NCBI GenBank assembly: GCA_003290165.1
Contig: QNQO01000220.1
Span: forward strand, 407,001 to 471,000
Length of the DNA: 64,000 nt
Direction of reading: 5' to 3'
From: Berberis thunbergii
Taxonomy: Eukaryota; Streptophyta; Magnoliopsida; Ranunculales; Berberidaceae
This document shows positions 46,501 to 56,594 of this stretch, in pieces. Below the pieces are notes generated by a model, which was not told the DNA's origin, made no database searches, and worked only from the letters and a program-made list of their open reading frames with translations. Each line of letters begins with the position of its first letter. Within the stretch, counting starts at the first letter, position 1. The position numbers and the translations under genes were made by a program.

Positions 46501-46985
46501 AGAGAAAACTCGAATCAACCAAAGGGCTTTGGGTCTCTAAGCTTTCGGGTATCCTTTGGGCATACCATACCACGAAAATGATTCCGATTGGAAAAAGACC
46601 ATTCGCCTTGGCCTATGGTTCTGAGGTGATGGTTCTAGTTGAACTAGGAATGCATGGGTTTAGAATAGAGGAGTTTAGAACAATGGTGAAGCTCTGAGAG
46701 TCGGACCAAACTTACTCGAAGAGCGAAGAGATTAAGCTTCTGTCAGAATATCTGCCTATTAGCAAAATATGGCCTAGTACTAATAAGAGGGTTAAGCCTT
46801 GAGAATTCAAAGTCGGCAATTAGGTACTGAGAAAACCTAGCCGAACACAAAAGACTCAAAAGAAGGCAAGCTATGCCCAAACTGGGAAGGTCTTTACAAG
46901 GTGAAAACAATCAAAAGACCCGAAACCTACTTACTAGAAAACATGAGTGGAGAGCGTCTGAAACACCATGGAATGTAGAATACTT
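43585..46985 (+). pseudogene. Element B pol: protease tail, RT, RNase H, integrase; decayed
   Basis: Protease tail: YNIIVGRPWLHHMEAV-like (about 43692). RT pieces: MDYTSLNKVDPKDNFPLP (about 44355), FMDVYSGYNQINMHLSDPEK (about 44463) and active-site YIDDNAG (about 44657; usual YIDDM). RNase H: SSNMKGCGAWIIL, SNNEMEYEILLAGLKLAK and NDSQLVVNQV (45338-45600). Integrase: GYYWPKIWQAAKDLVRNCDKC (46057), SPWPFAQWGMDIVG (46174) and NRQAEVTNQTILEAIKRKL (46457). This is gypsy order with RNase H before integrase. Many stops make it non-functional; it is the only Tat copy here with RT and integrase. Confidence 0.85.
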
Positions 46986-47010
46986 AAAAAAGTATTATTA
47001 ATAAAGGTGA

Positions 47011-47694
47011 TGATACATAAAAACGGTCACACCCCTGAGTCGTACACGTGTCATGATGATCTCGAAGAACTATAAGCCCCAACATTAGCCCAACTTTGAT
47101 CCGGCCCAAATGGTTTAAGCCTGCTTGACTTCAGTTCGCCAGGCGAACACAGACTCTCACAACATGCTAGGCCCACACGTCTCACAACTGTCTCCAATAC
47201 CCATAAGCCCTTCTTAAGCAAGTATCTCGAGGATTAGTTTCGGACAGGCAACTAAAGCTATTATTTGTTCTCAACTAGGAAGCAAACACCATAGTATATT
47301 CCACACAGGCAAACTCCCTTCTACGGATTGCTCTTGGATTGGGAACTATCTCTAGCGTATCTAGGAGCGCAAAGCTAACAGGGAACTTCCTTTCTACAAG
47401 CTGACCCTTAATTAGAGAGAGATATCCATGAAGATCTCCTCCCTAAACTACGCCTATGATAGCCTGGTTAAACCAAGACTCTTTGCACTATGAATAAGAC
47501 ACGAGGTTGGTAAGCTAAGGTACGCTACAAATTCCTTGTTACAACATTACACCTTCCTCAGAGCCCTATTTGACTTTAGCATCGGAGTGCCATCGGCCAC
47601 CTTATGGTGGTCTGTGGCTCACGGGTGCTACTTATGTAGGTCAACGGGATAGTAGGAACCAGGTCAGAGCAGAGAGCGAAAGACGACTGCATCA
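47011..47694 (+). mobile_element. 5' LTR of Tat-type element C (684 bp)
   Basis: Starts TGATACATAAAAACGGTCACACCC and ends GACGACTGCATCA. It is the plus-strand counterpart of the LTR at 10525-11197. It lies just past the integrase of element B, so element C appears to have inserted into B before its 3' LTR. Confidence 0.78.
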
Positions 47695-47718
47695 GTTTGG
47701 CGTCGTTCGTGGGGACGA
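47695..47718 (+). other. Primer binding site of element C
   Basis: GTTTGGCGTCGTTCGTGGGG directly follows the LTR end. It is the same sequence as the primer site of element A and close to the tRNA-Asp type. Confidence 0.7.
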
Positions 47719-47769
47719 CATAGTTCATAACTTTACACTAAGCGTCATCTCCTTTTAAAACACAAAGAG

Positions 47770-49622
47770 ATGGTGGCCACCAGGTCACATAACAACGGGG
47801 AACCAGGGGACACGTCAAACATTCCGACTCTCCCTATACCGCCTCTTTCAATGGCTCCTATCTTGCACACGCAGCCGACTCACGCTCTCGTACCAACAAC
47901 AGCAGCAACAGATCCCAGAGTCGATATGCTGGTGTCCCAAATACATTGGATCCCCAAAGTGGTGGAGGCTCTCATGCAACAGAATCCACCACTCGTTAAT
48001 GGAGATAGGAGCAACACAGACCTCTACCTCCGACAGATGATAGGGAGCAAGCGCAGAAAAGCCAAGCACCCGCCAGTTCTTATTGGACTAAGGGAGGCTG
48101 TACGGCTAAGACTGAGTTCAACGCTAGGATAAAGAGGCTCGACCCTGGGAACCCCCTTCGCATAGGAGCACATGATCTAGATGTACTGTACCGCCTCTTC
48201 GTCCCACTATTTGTGGATCGAATCATGAACGAGGCCCTATAGAGGAAGTTCACTCCCTCGAAGCTCAACTCCTACGATGAAACCACCGATCCCTTCGACC
48301 ACCTGTGCCATTACCAGCACGTAATGACCCTTAAAGAAGGATCTGAATATGTCATGTGCATGACCTTTCCCACTAGTCTGAAAAGCTCCGCATTGACGTG
48401 GTTCCACAACCTTCCACCGAAGTCCATCGACTCCTTCAAAACATTGGCAAAGGAATTCCTTACGCGTTTCGTCGGAAGCCAACGCTTCTGAAAAGGCTTG
48501 CACTCCATACTCTCCCTGAGGCAGAGGACCAGCAAGACACTCCGAGAGTATGTCTCATGCTTCAACAATGAGATGATGGGTGCAACAATGATATAGCCGT
48601 GACGGCCTTCACTACAGGCCTTAAAGAGGGAAAGTTCTACGAAGACCTCACCTTGGAGCCTCTTCTGGACATGGCGGAGCTCCTCAAGAGCGACCAAAAA
48701 CACATCACCTTAGAACAGTCTAGGACAGTAAAGAGGGAAACCAAAGGTGACAAAAGGCTCTTCGCGCCTAGAGACAAGGAGGGAAAAAGACCCGCGGATG
48801 AGGAACGAAGCAAGAAGAAGCGCGGTGACCACAGGCCAAACCTTGTTTGGTTCAAGCCGGAGAAATCATCCAACTACGTTGCATTGTGACACCCCTAAAT
48901 GCTAACCTATCGGACGTACTAAAATCAATGAAAATATGGTACGAACTGAAGTGGTCCCCAAATACACGCGAAGACGTCGCCAAACGTGACAATGGCAAGT
49001 ACCGCACGTACCACAAGGAAAACAACCACAACACTAACGACTGCAAGAGTCTGAGGTACGAAGCTGAGTACTAGATCCGCAAAGGCGAGCTAAAAAAGTT
49101 TCTGCAGTTTGAGAAGCCAACAGAACAGACAAAGGCTAGGGGGAGTCATTTAAAGAAACAGAGAAGGAGACTCCAAGGATAATATATGTCCTTCAGGTAG
49201 TTGGACCAAATGAAGGCCAGTCTTATAGGTCCTACAAGCGGACACTCCTGGATATGCGGACACAATCCCCAGATGAGGACAAACACATCTACCACTCAAG
49301 GGTGTAGAGCTCCATTCCCACCTTGACCTTTACGGACAAGGACCTTGAAGGAGTCCGGGCTCCACATAACGTCGCCTTAGTCATCTCGATTTCCATAGCA
49401 AGGTGGAAAGTAAATAGAGCTTTGGTTGACACAGAAAGTTCACTTAACGTTCTATTCTACAACGCGTTCTGCAACATGGACCTCAATGAGGAAAACCTGA
49501 CATCTTTAGAACACCTGTTGATCAAATTTAGCGAGGAGAAGTGCTTCCCCATTTGGAAAGATAAGATTAGCTACGGCAGCAGGAGAATCGCAGGTCAGGA
49601 AGGTCCCCATTCATCGAATTAA
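47770..49622 (+). pseudogene. Element C gag-protease, decayed and truncated
   Basis: Gag begins at the ATG at 47770 (MVATRSHNNGEPGDTSNIP). Core pieces are CHYQHVMTLKEGSEYVMC-like (about 48307), LTWFHNLPPKSIDSF (about 48395) and LREYVS (about 48541). A KKKRGDHRP basic region (about 48812) and zinc-knuckle-like YRTYHKENNHNTNDCKSLRY (about 49000) follow. The protease frame (49323-49622) has HNVALVISISIARWKVNRAL and VDTESSLNVLFYNAF; the catalytic DTGS reads DTES. Homology ends within protease and no pol follows. The next signal is a polypurine tract that appears to belong to element B. Confidence 0.8.
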
Positions 49623-49646
49623 TGGAACTGCACGTATCTTTGCTAT

Positions 49647-49745
49647 TTGGGGGGGGGAGTAATTGATGATATAATGAACATCCCCAACCACAACCGTACA
49701 CGTGACATGTGCCAACTCTAACACAAGAAAGGCATTAACACGATC
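49647..49745 (+). mobile_element. Polypurine tract and start of the element B 3' LTR (truncated)
   Basis: TTGGGGGGGGGAGTAAT (49647-49663) is followed by TGATGATATAATGAACATCC. The first 80 bp (CACAACCGTACACGTGACAT, AAAGGCATTAACACG) match the LTRs at 35188 and 39418, not the LTR of element C. The LTR is cut at about 49745 by a dispersed repeat. Confidence 0.65.
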
Positions 49746-50399
49746 CCTATCCACAACACTAAAAAATGTTTTAAAATTTTCTAACAACATCAAATATTAT
49801 ATTCAATAAATTGAATGGATGTTATCTACTAATTTAACCATGTTAAAAACCAACAAATGAGATTATATCTAATAATTTTGGTGGTACCTTAAAAAAATAT
49901 AGTATTTTGTAACTTCAATAAGGTGAGAAACATTTTAAGGCTTTGAAGGGAAAAAAATGTAGAAATATTTGTTCCTATGTTTAAAGAGTTTTGGAGCGTT
50001 TGAAACTTGAGGAGAGAAGAGAGAAATTGATATAGTGCATCACAATCTTTTAATTAGTTTATGTATATAAGGTGCCAATTGCAGATTCAATAAAATCAAT
50101 TATCTTGACGACTAAAACCAGTATCCAAAGAATTTCTATAAATGTATGATCAGTGTTGTAGGTCTGCCACTGGCTATCAAGTTGTCCTAAGAAACCAGCC
50201 AACCCGCTACTACCTGCTTTCTTAATAGGACGAGTTGACCAACCCAACACGACAGATGACTCTTTAAGTTATGATTTACAAGACTAGAAATTTACAAAAA
50301 AAAATTATTACGAAATCCCACATACAACCTACTAATTCAAATATTCCTCAGATTTGCTACAACAAATATGTAAATAATATAATCAAAATAATACAACTG
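49746..50399. repeat. Dispersed repeat, copy 2 (about 650 bp)
   Basis: Near-identical to 25925-26572 in the same orientation, with only scattered substitutions and small indels. It interrupts the truncated 3' LTR of element B. Confidence 0.8.
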
Positions 50400-51510
50400 A
50401 TAAAGGCCAAAACTAGCTATTACATTATTTTAAAAGCTCCTACATTTGAATCTAACTCTTCAAAAGATAAACCCCACAAAAAAACATGTTTAGACTTAAA
50501 ATAGACATTAAATACTCAAACCAATTTAAGAGATGACGCACTGAAAGGTCTTCAAATCACATGCAAAAAAATTTAGACAAAAATGTCTCTCATGAAAAAA
50601 TTGCTTTGTTTGTCTTCTCTAAATAACCAATCGATGAATTCGTTAATCGCTCTAACTCTCTTCCTCCTCATATCTCTCTCAATCTCTGCATAAGAGCCAT
50701 ATTTTTTCCAAATCTACATTACAAGGGTTGGATTGCCTAAGCAAATGCAGCAAGCCGCAGTGAGAGAGGGAGAGGAAGAGAATTTGAATTTGAGAATGGA
50801 AGAGTGAACGCTTGAAACGGTGAGAGGATTCATGAAGTTGGTGTCGATGATCTTGAACTCACACTTGGTAATGGGAAGACTCAAAGTTGATCACTGAATT
50901 AAAAAGGTTTTTGATGAAATGACATGAGGAATTTTTTTTAAAACATTTAAATATTTCATACAAAAAAGTGTATCAACATTTTGGAAAAATATATCACCAT
51001 TACGAAAAAGGGTATCACCATTTCGAAAAAAGTGTTTCACCTATATAAAATAATATACACTGTCTTTATGGGTGTTTAAGGATCACCCCTTGAAATAACC
51101 AAACAAAAATTTTGGAAAAAAACAAAGAATGCTCACTTCAACGAAACAACTACTGTCATGCCAATAACCTAATATCCTAATCTGTAAAGCAATTAATTAT
51201 AGTCTAGACTACACTAAAACTTTCAAGTTTATTAAATATTAAGGTTGACCACTACTAAAAAATACATAGTGATACACTTAAAAAAAGACATGGTGATACA
51301 TCAAAAAATAGTTGGTGATATACTCGAAAGCACACGGTGATACACTTACAATAACCAAACAATGTAGTTATAGGTATTTGATCATATTTGTTGATAATTT
51401 GAGTGTATCACTTTTAAAAAATCTTAAATTATTAACATGTGATACGCTTTGTTTGGTGGAACATTAGGATTTCGCGATGCCTTGAGGAAATATGATGCGA
51501 AAACAGGTTA
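50400..51510. other. AT-rich DNA with short dispersed motifs
   Basis: No gene is recognised. Short repeated motifs occur at 50960-51050 (TATCACCATTACGAAAAAGG, TATCACCATTTCGAAAAAAG) and 51255-51345 (GGTGATACACTT, GGTGATACATC). They are probably worn transposon subterminal DNA. Confidence 0.35.
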
Positions 51511-51514
51511 TTAC

Positions 51515-51695
51515 AAATAAGAAATTGGACACTCTAAAGAAAGTGTTTGTTTTTAGTTCTGATAAGAAGTTGTTAGCAGGCCATTCAGAAGCAAAACAAA
51601 CAGTTAATTTAGAAGCTCGTTGATGACTTCTAACCCCAGTTAGAAATTAACTTCCAAGCAGTTAAAAAAATACACCACCTAAATAACTACCCACC
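51515..51695. mobile_element. MITE-like element, internally deleted copy
   Basis: Matches both ends of the element at 34076-34680 (AAGAAATTGGACACTCTAAA; CCATTCAGAAGCAAAACAAA; TACACCACCTAAATAACTAC) but joins them at GAAGTTGTTAGCAGGCCATT, without the roughly 400-bp middle. Confidence 0.6.
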
Positions 51696-52359
51696 GTTTG
51701 TTTATTTTTTATTTTATTTTTTACATTTCAAACAGTGCCTCTTGATAAGAAAACCACAAGATAATAATATATATGTCGAGGCATAAATTATTGATGTTGA
51801 TTGATTATACATATTTTTTTTGTCTTCTTCAACCCAAATTTTCCCTTTAGCCTCTCCAAACCATCATCACCACCCCCACATTCACTCAACCATTCTTCCC
51901 AAATTTCTTAGAAGAGATATTTAAAAGTTGGGGATGGTCATTAGTGTTTTGGTGGATTTAAAGAACATAGATTAAAATTGAAAAAAACCATGATCTCAAT
52001 GGTTGGGTGGCAATAGGTCATGTTGTGTCAAATAAAAATCCCATTTCAAACAAATACAAAATCGACACAGGGTTCGTGTAAAAAAAATCCAAAACCAAAT
52101 ACACACCCAATAATTTGGTGGCATGTGTTGACCCGATTGACACTAATAGGCATGGCTGGTGGCGGGTCAATATTGCAATTTGAATAATTTATACTTTTAA
52201 TTAGCCAAATACCATTCAATTTATAAATGTACATACTTTCAATTGAAAAGTTTAGGGTATGACATATGAGCTTAGTCATGTACCTCGAATGACCTGATAG
52301 GGTTAATATACTATATGAGCTTAATCATGTACCTTGATACAAATGACCGACCCCAATTT
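51696..52359. other. AT-rich DNA without a recognised gene
   Basis: 52262-52345 holds two tandem copies of an ATATGAGCTTARTCATGTACCT unit with an adjoining GACCTGATAGGGTTAATATAC. The latter recurs after the second hairpin at about 52723, so the hairpin block and its spacer have been duplicated together. The rest shows nothing recognisable. Confidence 0.45.
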
Positions 52360-52934
52360 TAGGCAGCCAGGCTTTATAGCCACTTTTTGGTCAGGTTTTG
52401 AGCTTTTTACACTTCTACCCATAATATAGATAATGTTTGTGATTGTATTTTAAAAAAGGGGTAAAAGTGTAAAAATGTCCAAGTCTGGCAAAAAAATGGC
52501 TTTAAAGCCTGGCTGCCTAGACAAAATCAATGACCGGATAGCAGCAAGTCTAGGCAGCTAGGAAACACAACCATTTTTTGGCTAGGTTTGGACTTTTTTT
52601 TACACTTTTACTCATTCTCTTTAAAACACAACGACAAACATCATTTATAGAAGGGGTAGAAGTGTAAAAAGCCTAAAACTGGCAAAAAAAATGGTTGTAT
52701 TCTCTGGCTGCCTAGAATTGTTGGATCGAATAGGGTTGATATACTTTGAAGTTATTTTTCAACATGAGTAAGTCTAGGCAGTGAGGACACAACTATTTTT
52801 TAGCAAGATTTGTACTTTTTTACATTTTTACCCATTATCTTTAAAATACAACCACAAATATCATTTATAGAAGGGGTTAAAGTGTAAAAAGATCAAAACC
52901 TGACAAAAAACTATATGTGTTCCCTAGCTGCCTA
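52360..52934. repeat. Three fold-back MITE-like hairpins in a row
   Basis: Three copies of about 160 bp lie at 52360-52519, 52551-52714 and 52775-52934. Each is a long inverted repeat: TAGGCAGCCAGGCTTTATAG...TTACACTTCTACCC in the left arm and GGGGTAAAAGTGTAAAAA...AAAGCCTGGCTGCCTA in the right arm of copy 1. Arms are about 60 bp with a 30-40 bp AT-rich loop. If the outer TA is a target duplication, they would be mariner-type MITEs; this is inference. No ORF. Confidence 0.85.
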
Positions 52935-53226
52935 GAATTGTTGTGAAACATATATCCCAAATCCGATGCGGTTAATTACTACACAATTATTTGGTTGAGA
53001 CATCATGAGATGATGAAGTCCAACGCTCGAGAAACAAAAGCGTAGAAATATACACAGGAGAGAGTTTGTTCTACTCCTTTCCTCTCATCTGGAAGTCAAG
53101 TGAAGGTGTTGGTTCAAATTTCTCCAACGGTCAGTAGAGTTTCCTCTCATCTCTTTCGTTTTTTTCAAATTTCAAAAATTCTTGGCCTTTAACGGTCGTT
53201 TCTTCACCGTCTCTCTCAATTCAAGA
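52935..53226 (+). other. Leader-like, pyrimidine-rich DNA
   Basis: CT-rich sequence (53060-53226) resembles a plant 5' leader. Without the hAT-like element it would continue into 54566-54643 and the ATG at 54644. Nothing else is recognised. Confidence 0.35.
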
Positions 53227-53527
53227 GGTGTAAGTAGGGGTGTTAATCGGGTTATTCGGTCAACTATTGTAGCAAAACCAAACCGAACTTGTGTTTCGGT
53301 TCGATTTTCAAAAAATTTCAAACTCTAACCGAAATCGGACCTAACCGATCGAGTTTGCTTCGGTTCGGATTTTTTTAACAAATGTAAAATTTAACAAGTA
53401 TCATCAAATTTAACAAATATCATTTAGTGCCAAAACCCTGAAAACTTGTATATGTCAATATGAAAACTATAATACAAATATTAATAAGTGTTGCAGAGCA
53501 TTTCATGTGTAATAGGTTCGGATAAAC

Positions 53528-53544
53528 TTTTTTTTTTTTTTTTT
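53528..53544. repeat. T17 tract (poly-A relative to the captured exon)
   Basis: Seventeen T lie about 90 bp past the stop of the captured glyoxalase exon, as poly-A on its coding strand. It may mark a retrotransposed mRNA 3' end or be an ordinary A-tract. Confidence 0.6.
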
Positions 53545-53632
53545 GCATTTTGGTTCTCCAGATCATACACAAGTCCTATTTTGTCAAGTCCAAATCATCA
53601 TCATCGTCCGATTTGAAGCAACTAAGTTAAGC

Positions 53633-53696
53633 TCATACACAATTAGGCAAGTTGATATCCTCCTTGCCTTCAACAGGTACACACTTTTCCATTGGT

Positions 53697-53728
<32 letters not shown>

Positions 53729-53878
53729 AGTCTTCATGAAACTATTGCATATATTGATCCTAGAACAAGCTCTCACTGAGTCACCACCACCACCACCAAG
53801 TGGGATCACAGGTAGGTTGTCACAATTGCAAATTTCAATCATGAAACCATCTGGATCATGGAAGAACAATTGATCAAC
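53633..53878 (-). pseudogene. Captured last exon of a glyoxalase I family (VOC) gene
   Basis: The minus-strand frame starts at VDQLFFHDPDGFMIEICNC, then DNLPVIPL and a Gly run, ACSRIN, a poly-Gln tract and a natural-looking end at TGA (53633-53635). The HDPDGFMIEIC motif, with its metal-ligand-type Glu, is the C-terminal metal-binding region of plant lactoylglutathione lyase/glyoxalase I family proteins, which detoxify methylglyoxal-type aldehydes. Only this last exon is present. Upstream DNA is T-rich and intron-like (TTTTCTTCTATCTTG) but lacks a clear acceptor AG. It cannot make an active enzyme. Confidence 0.85.
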
Positions 53879-54643
53879 AACAAGATAGAAGAAAACATGG
53901 CTCAAAAGATAAGAAAACAACAACAATCATGTTCATAATTGGTTGTTGACGACAAAAAAAAAGAACTCAAGCATGTTCATAATCAACCCTCAAAAAAGAA
54001 AACAGGACAATTGGTTTACTTCTTTGATTCATGTTGTTGTTGACGACAGAAAAAGAAGAGGAAAAGAAGAGAAGAAGAAGGAAGAGGGTTGTACGTTTGA
54101 AAGCAAGGAGGTGGTTGATGTGCCTTGACGGTGGTCGATGATAGCCGGAAGTGGCTTGGTGCTTAGATCTGCTCTTGGAAGTCTTTTGAGTCGAAAGTTC
54201 GATTGAGAGAGATGAGAAGTTAGCCTGCTTTTATTAAGGAGGGGAGGCGGCCTGAAGAAGAGTGAAAGGAGGGGAGGAAGGGATGCTTTGTTTAGGCCTT
54301 TAGGGTTTGGGAGGAGAAAATATGTTTAGGGTTTGGTTTGGGACTTAGGAGGGTGTGTCACGCGTGGGAAGGAGGGGATGGTGGGGAATGATTTGTATAT
54401 CCGGTTCGGTTCGGTTTTTTCGGTGTTGATAAAACCTCAAACCGAACGAGACCGCAACTTTCGGTTCGATTTTGGTGATTCAATTTCGGTTATTTTCGGC
54501 TCGGTTCAGCTCGGTTTGGTTAATTTTGTCGGTTTTCGGGGACAAATTAACACCCTAGGTGTAAGTGTGTTTTCTTTCTTTCTTGCACGATTTCAATCGA
54601 GGAGCAAAGCAGATCAATTCGCAACATAACTCAACTCGAAGAA

Positions 54644-54826
54644 ATGGAGATCGTTTGTCAAAACCGTAAATGGGACAAAATCCCCCAATCGATCGCGCTT
54701 GGAAGAGTGAGAGATAAACGTAAGGAAGGAGGTTTCGGTTTGATCGATGTTGGTATGGAAATCAAGAAAAAGGATGAGGGGTTCCAGAGCGGACGAGATC
54801 CAAGCAATTGGACGGAAGAACCCTAG
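54644..54826 (+). CDS. Hypothetical 60-residue protein ORF after a leader split by the hAT-like element
   Basis: The ATG at 54644 follows a leader-like stretch and opens MEIVCQNRKWDKIPQSIALG; the frame ends at TAG 54824-54826. The product is charged and unrecognised. The sequence before it (54566-54643) and before the transposon (53060-53226) would be contiguous in an ancestor. A donor-like AG|GTGTAAGT lies at the target site. It may be exon 1 of a host gene or non-coding. Confidence 0.3.
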   Translation: MEIVCQNRKWDKIPQSIALGRVRDKRKEGGFGLIDVGMEIKKKDEGFQSGRDPSNWTEEP

Positions 54827-55830
54827 AATCAGTTGGTGCGAGGAATGCAACTTTCTTTGGTGAGGTATTGATCCATCCTCTTTTCTTGGTTATTCTAGGG
54901 CAATACTCACAAACTTGAATGAAAGAAAATTAGTTGAGTTGATGATTCCATCAAATTTCCAACTTATAATGGAATTTCACTTCACTGACTTGGGTTACTC
55001 ACATCCCAATTGAAGAATTGGGATTTTCTTCTTTCCATCTCAATCTCACTGATATCATTTGGAAGTTAGAAGAGGAGGGATGGGGATGTTTCACAAAAGA
55101 AACCCACCGAAATTACTTGACGATTTCCAACGTCAAACTCTAGAATCTCACTGGGTTTGAAAAAGAATCAACTATTTTTTGATTAATTTGTATTTACTTG
55201 TTTGTTTCATGTGTATTCTTGATGGTTTGAGTGAAATTTTGGTTGGGGTGGCAACAATAACAACTAATGTTATCTTCTCTAATTTCTTGTTTGGGTTTTT
55301 GTGTTTGAGTAAGTTTAGTTTTAATAGTGAGGTTAGACAGAGAAATATTGTTAGCTTTCATGGCTCTCCTTTTGTATACAGCAAATGAATGGAAATTTTA
55401 TTATTAATGGCTTTACTGTTCTTATTTTTTGTCGGTGTTTTGTTTGTCAACACCCCAATTTCCTCTCAATGAATTGACTGAAATTTGAGGTGAGGTGAGT
55501 TCAAAGAGTTTCACTAATCTTAAATTAGATAAATGGGTCATGTGATAGGATTATGAAGGAAATGGTTGAACTAAATGGTAACAAATCTAAGAGCAATTGT
55601 GACACTTTTTTTTTTTTTTTTTTTTTTTAAATTTATTAATTGCTACTGTTGATGTTGTTCTTGATATGATGATGATATTCTTCTTCTTATTTTTTTATTT
55701 TTCTATTTTTTATTATTTTAATTTTTCCTATCTGAAGATTATGTTGTAGTTATAGGATGCACTTTAGAGGTTCCGTTGGATTAATTTGAGGACTTTATTT
55801 ATGAGGTTTATGGACTTTGGAAACTGAACT
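54827..55830 (+). other. Intron-like DNA
   Basis: T-rich, AT-rich sequence with T20-21 at about 55608-55628 and a (TGA)n-like stretch at 55655-55680. The ORF at 55179-55388 is hydrophobic and unconvincing. It is consistent with an intron between possible exons at 54644 and 55845. Confidence 0.3.
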
Positions 55831-55844
55831 CAACAACCACTGGC

Positions 55845-56051
55845 TTGTGTGGCGTAATGGACATAGTAGGTACTTCTCTGACAAACAAACCCTCCCTAAA
55901 TTTACATCCCAAGATACCCCATGCTAAGAATTGGCTACAATTTGGTATAGGAACTTGGAGACTTCTGTGGGATTTCACAAAGAAGGATTTTACTGCTGGA
56001 GTGCAAGGTCTCTTCATGCATCCTACACTAAATCTTATGACCAGTTCTTAG
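55845..56051 (+). CDS. Possible exon of an unrecognised host gene
   Basis: The open frame includes MCGVMDIVGTSLTNKPSLNL, AKNWLQFGIGTWRLLWDF and DFTAGVQGLF. It extends upstream to about 55810 without a stop (KLNSTTTGL). A donor-like CAG|GTAAAG lies shortly downstream (about 56063), just past the TAG that ends this frame at 56049-56051. Sequence complexity is coding-like but I do not recognise the family. Confidence 0.35.
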   Translation: MCGVMDIVGTSLTNKPSLNLHPKIPHAKNWLQFGIGTWRLLWDFTKKDFTAGVQGLFMHPTLNLMTSS

Positions 56052-56150
56052 GGTCATTGACAGGTAAAGCAGCCTAAGTCACTTTGCTTATTTTGTAGCC
56101 AAATTTATAGTCAAACATACCAAGGAATGTAATGCTTTCTCATTCCCTTA

Positions 56151-56569
56151 GGGTGTGTTTGGTTGCATGGAATCCTATGCCATGAGAATCCATGAGGGGA
56201 CCCCTACATTTTAGTGATCAATGGTGAGAATGGAAGTCTCATAGTGTGTTTGGTTGCATGAAATCCTATGCCATGGGAATCCATGAGAGAACCCCTACAT
56301 TTTACCCTAAATTGATATATCACTCCACATTTACCATTTGACCACCACTTGATTTTGTGATCAATGGTGGGAATGGAAGTCCCATAAACATGGGAATCTC
56401 ACTCCTTGGCCCCCAAGGCATGTGATTCTCATGTTCATAGGACTTTCATTCCCACCATTGATCACAAAACCAAATGGTGGATGTGGAGTGATATATCAAT
56501 TTAGCCTAAAATGTAGTGGTCCCCTCATGGATTCCCATGACATAGGATTCCATGCAACCAAACACACCC
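56151..56569. mobile_element. Tourist (PIF/Harbinger) MITE, 419 bp
   Basis: Terminal inverted repeats of about 29 bp: GGGTGTGTTTGGTTGCATGG at the left and the same motif on the minus strand at the right. The 3-bp target duplication is TTA (56148-56150, 56570-56572). The left arm occurs twice (56151 and again from about 56242), so the element is a chimera or contains a nested partial copy. No coding capacity. Confidence 0.9.
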
Positions 56570-56594
56570 TTAGTGTCATTCTTGGATGAAAGGG

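Larger units (their letters stand above)
53235..54557. mobile_element. Pack-type hAT-like transposon with a perfect 8-bp target duplication
   Basis: Target duplication GGTGTAAG is at 53227-53234 and 54558-54565. The terminal inverted repeats are TAGGGGTGTTAAT (left) and TAGGGTGTTAATTTG (right, minus strand). Subterminal DNA has GGTTCGGTTTTTTCGGT and CGGTTTGGTT motifs at both ends (53290-53370, 54400-54540). The interior has no transposase but carries the last exon of a glyoxalase I family gene (53633-53878, minus) and GA-rich DNA, so it is a non-autonomous element with captured host DNA. Confidence 0.9.
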
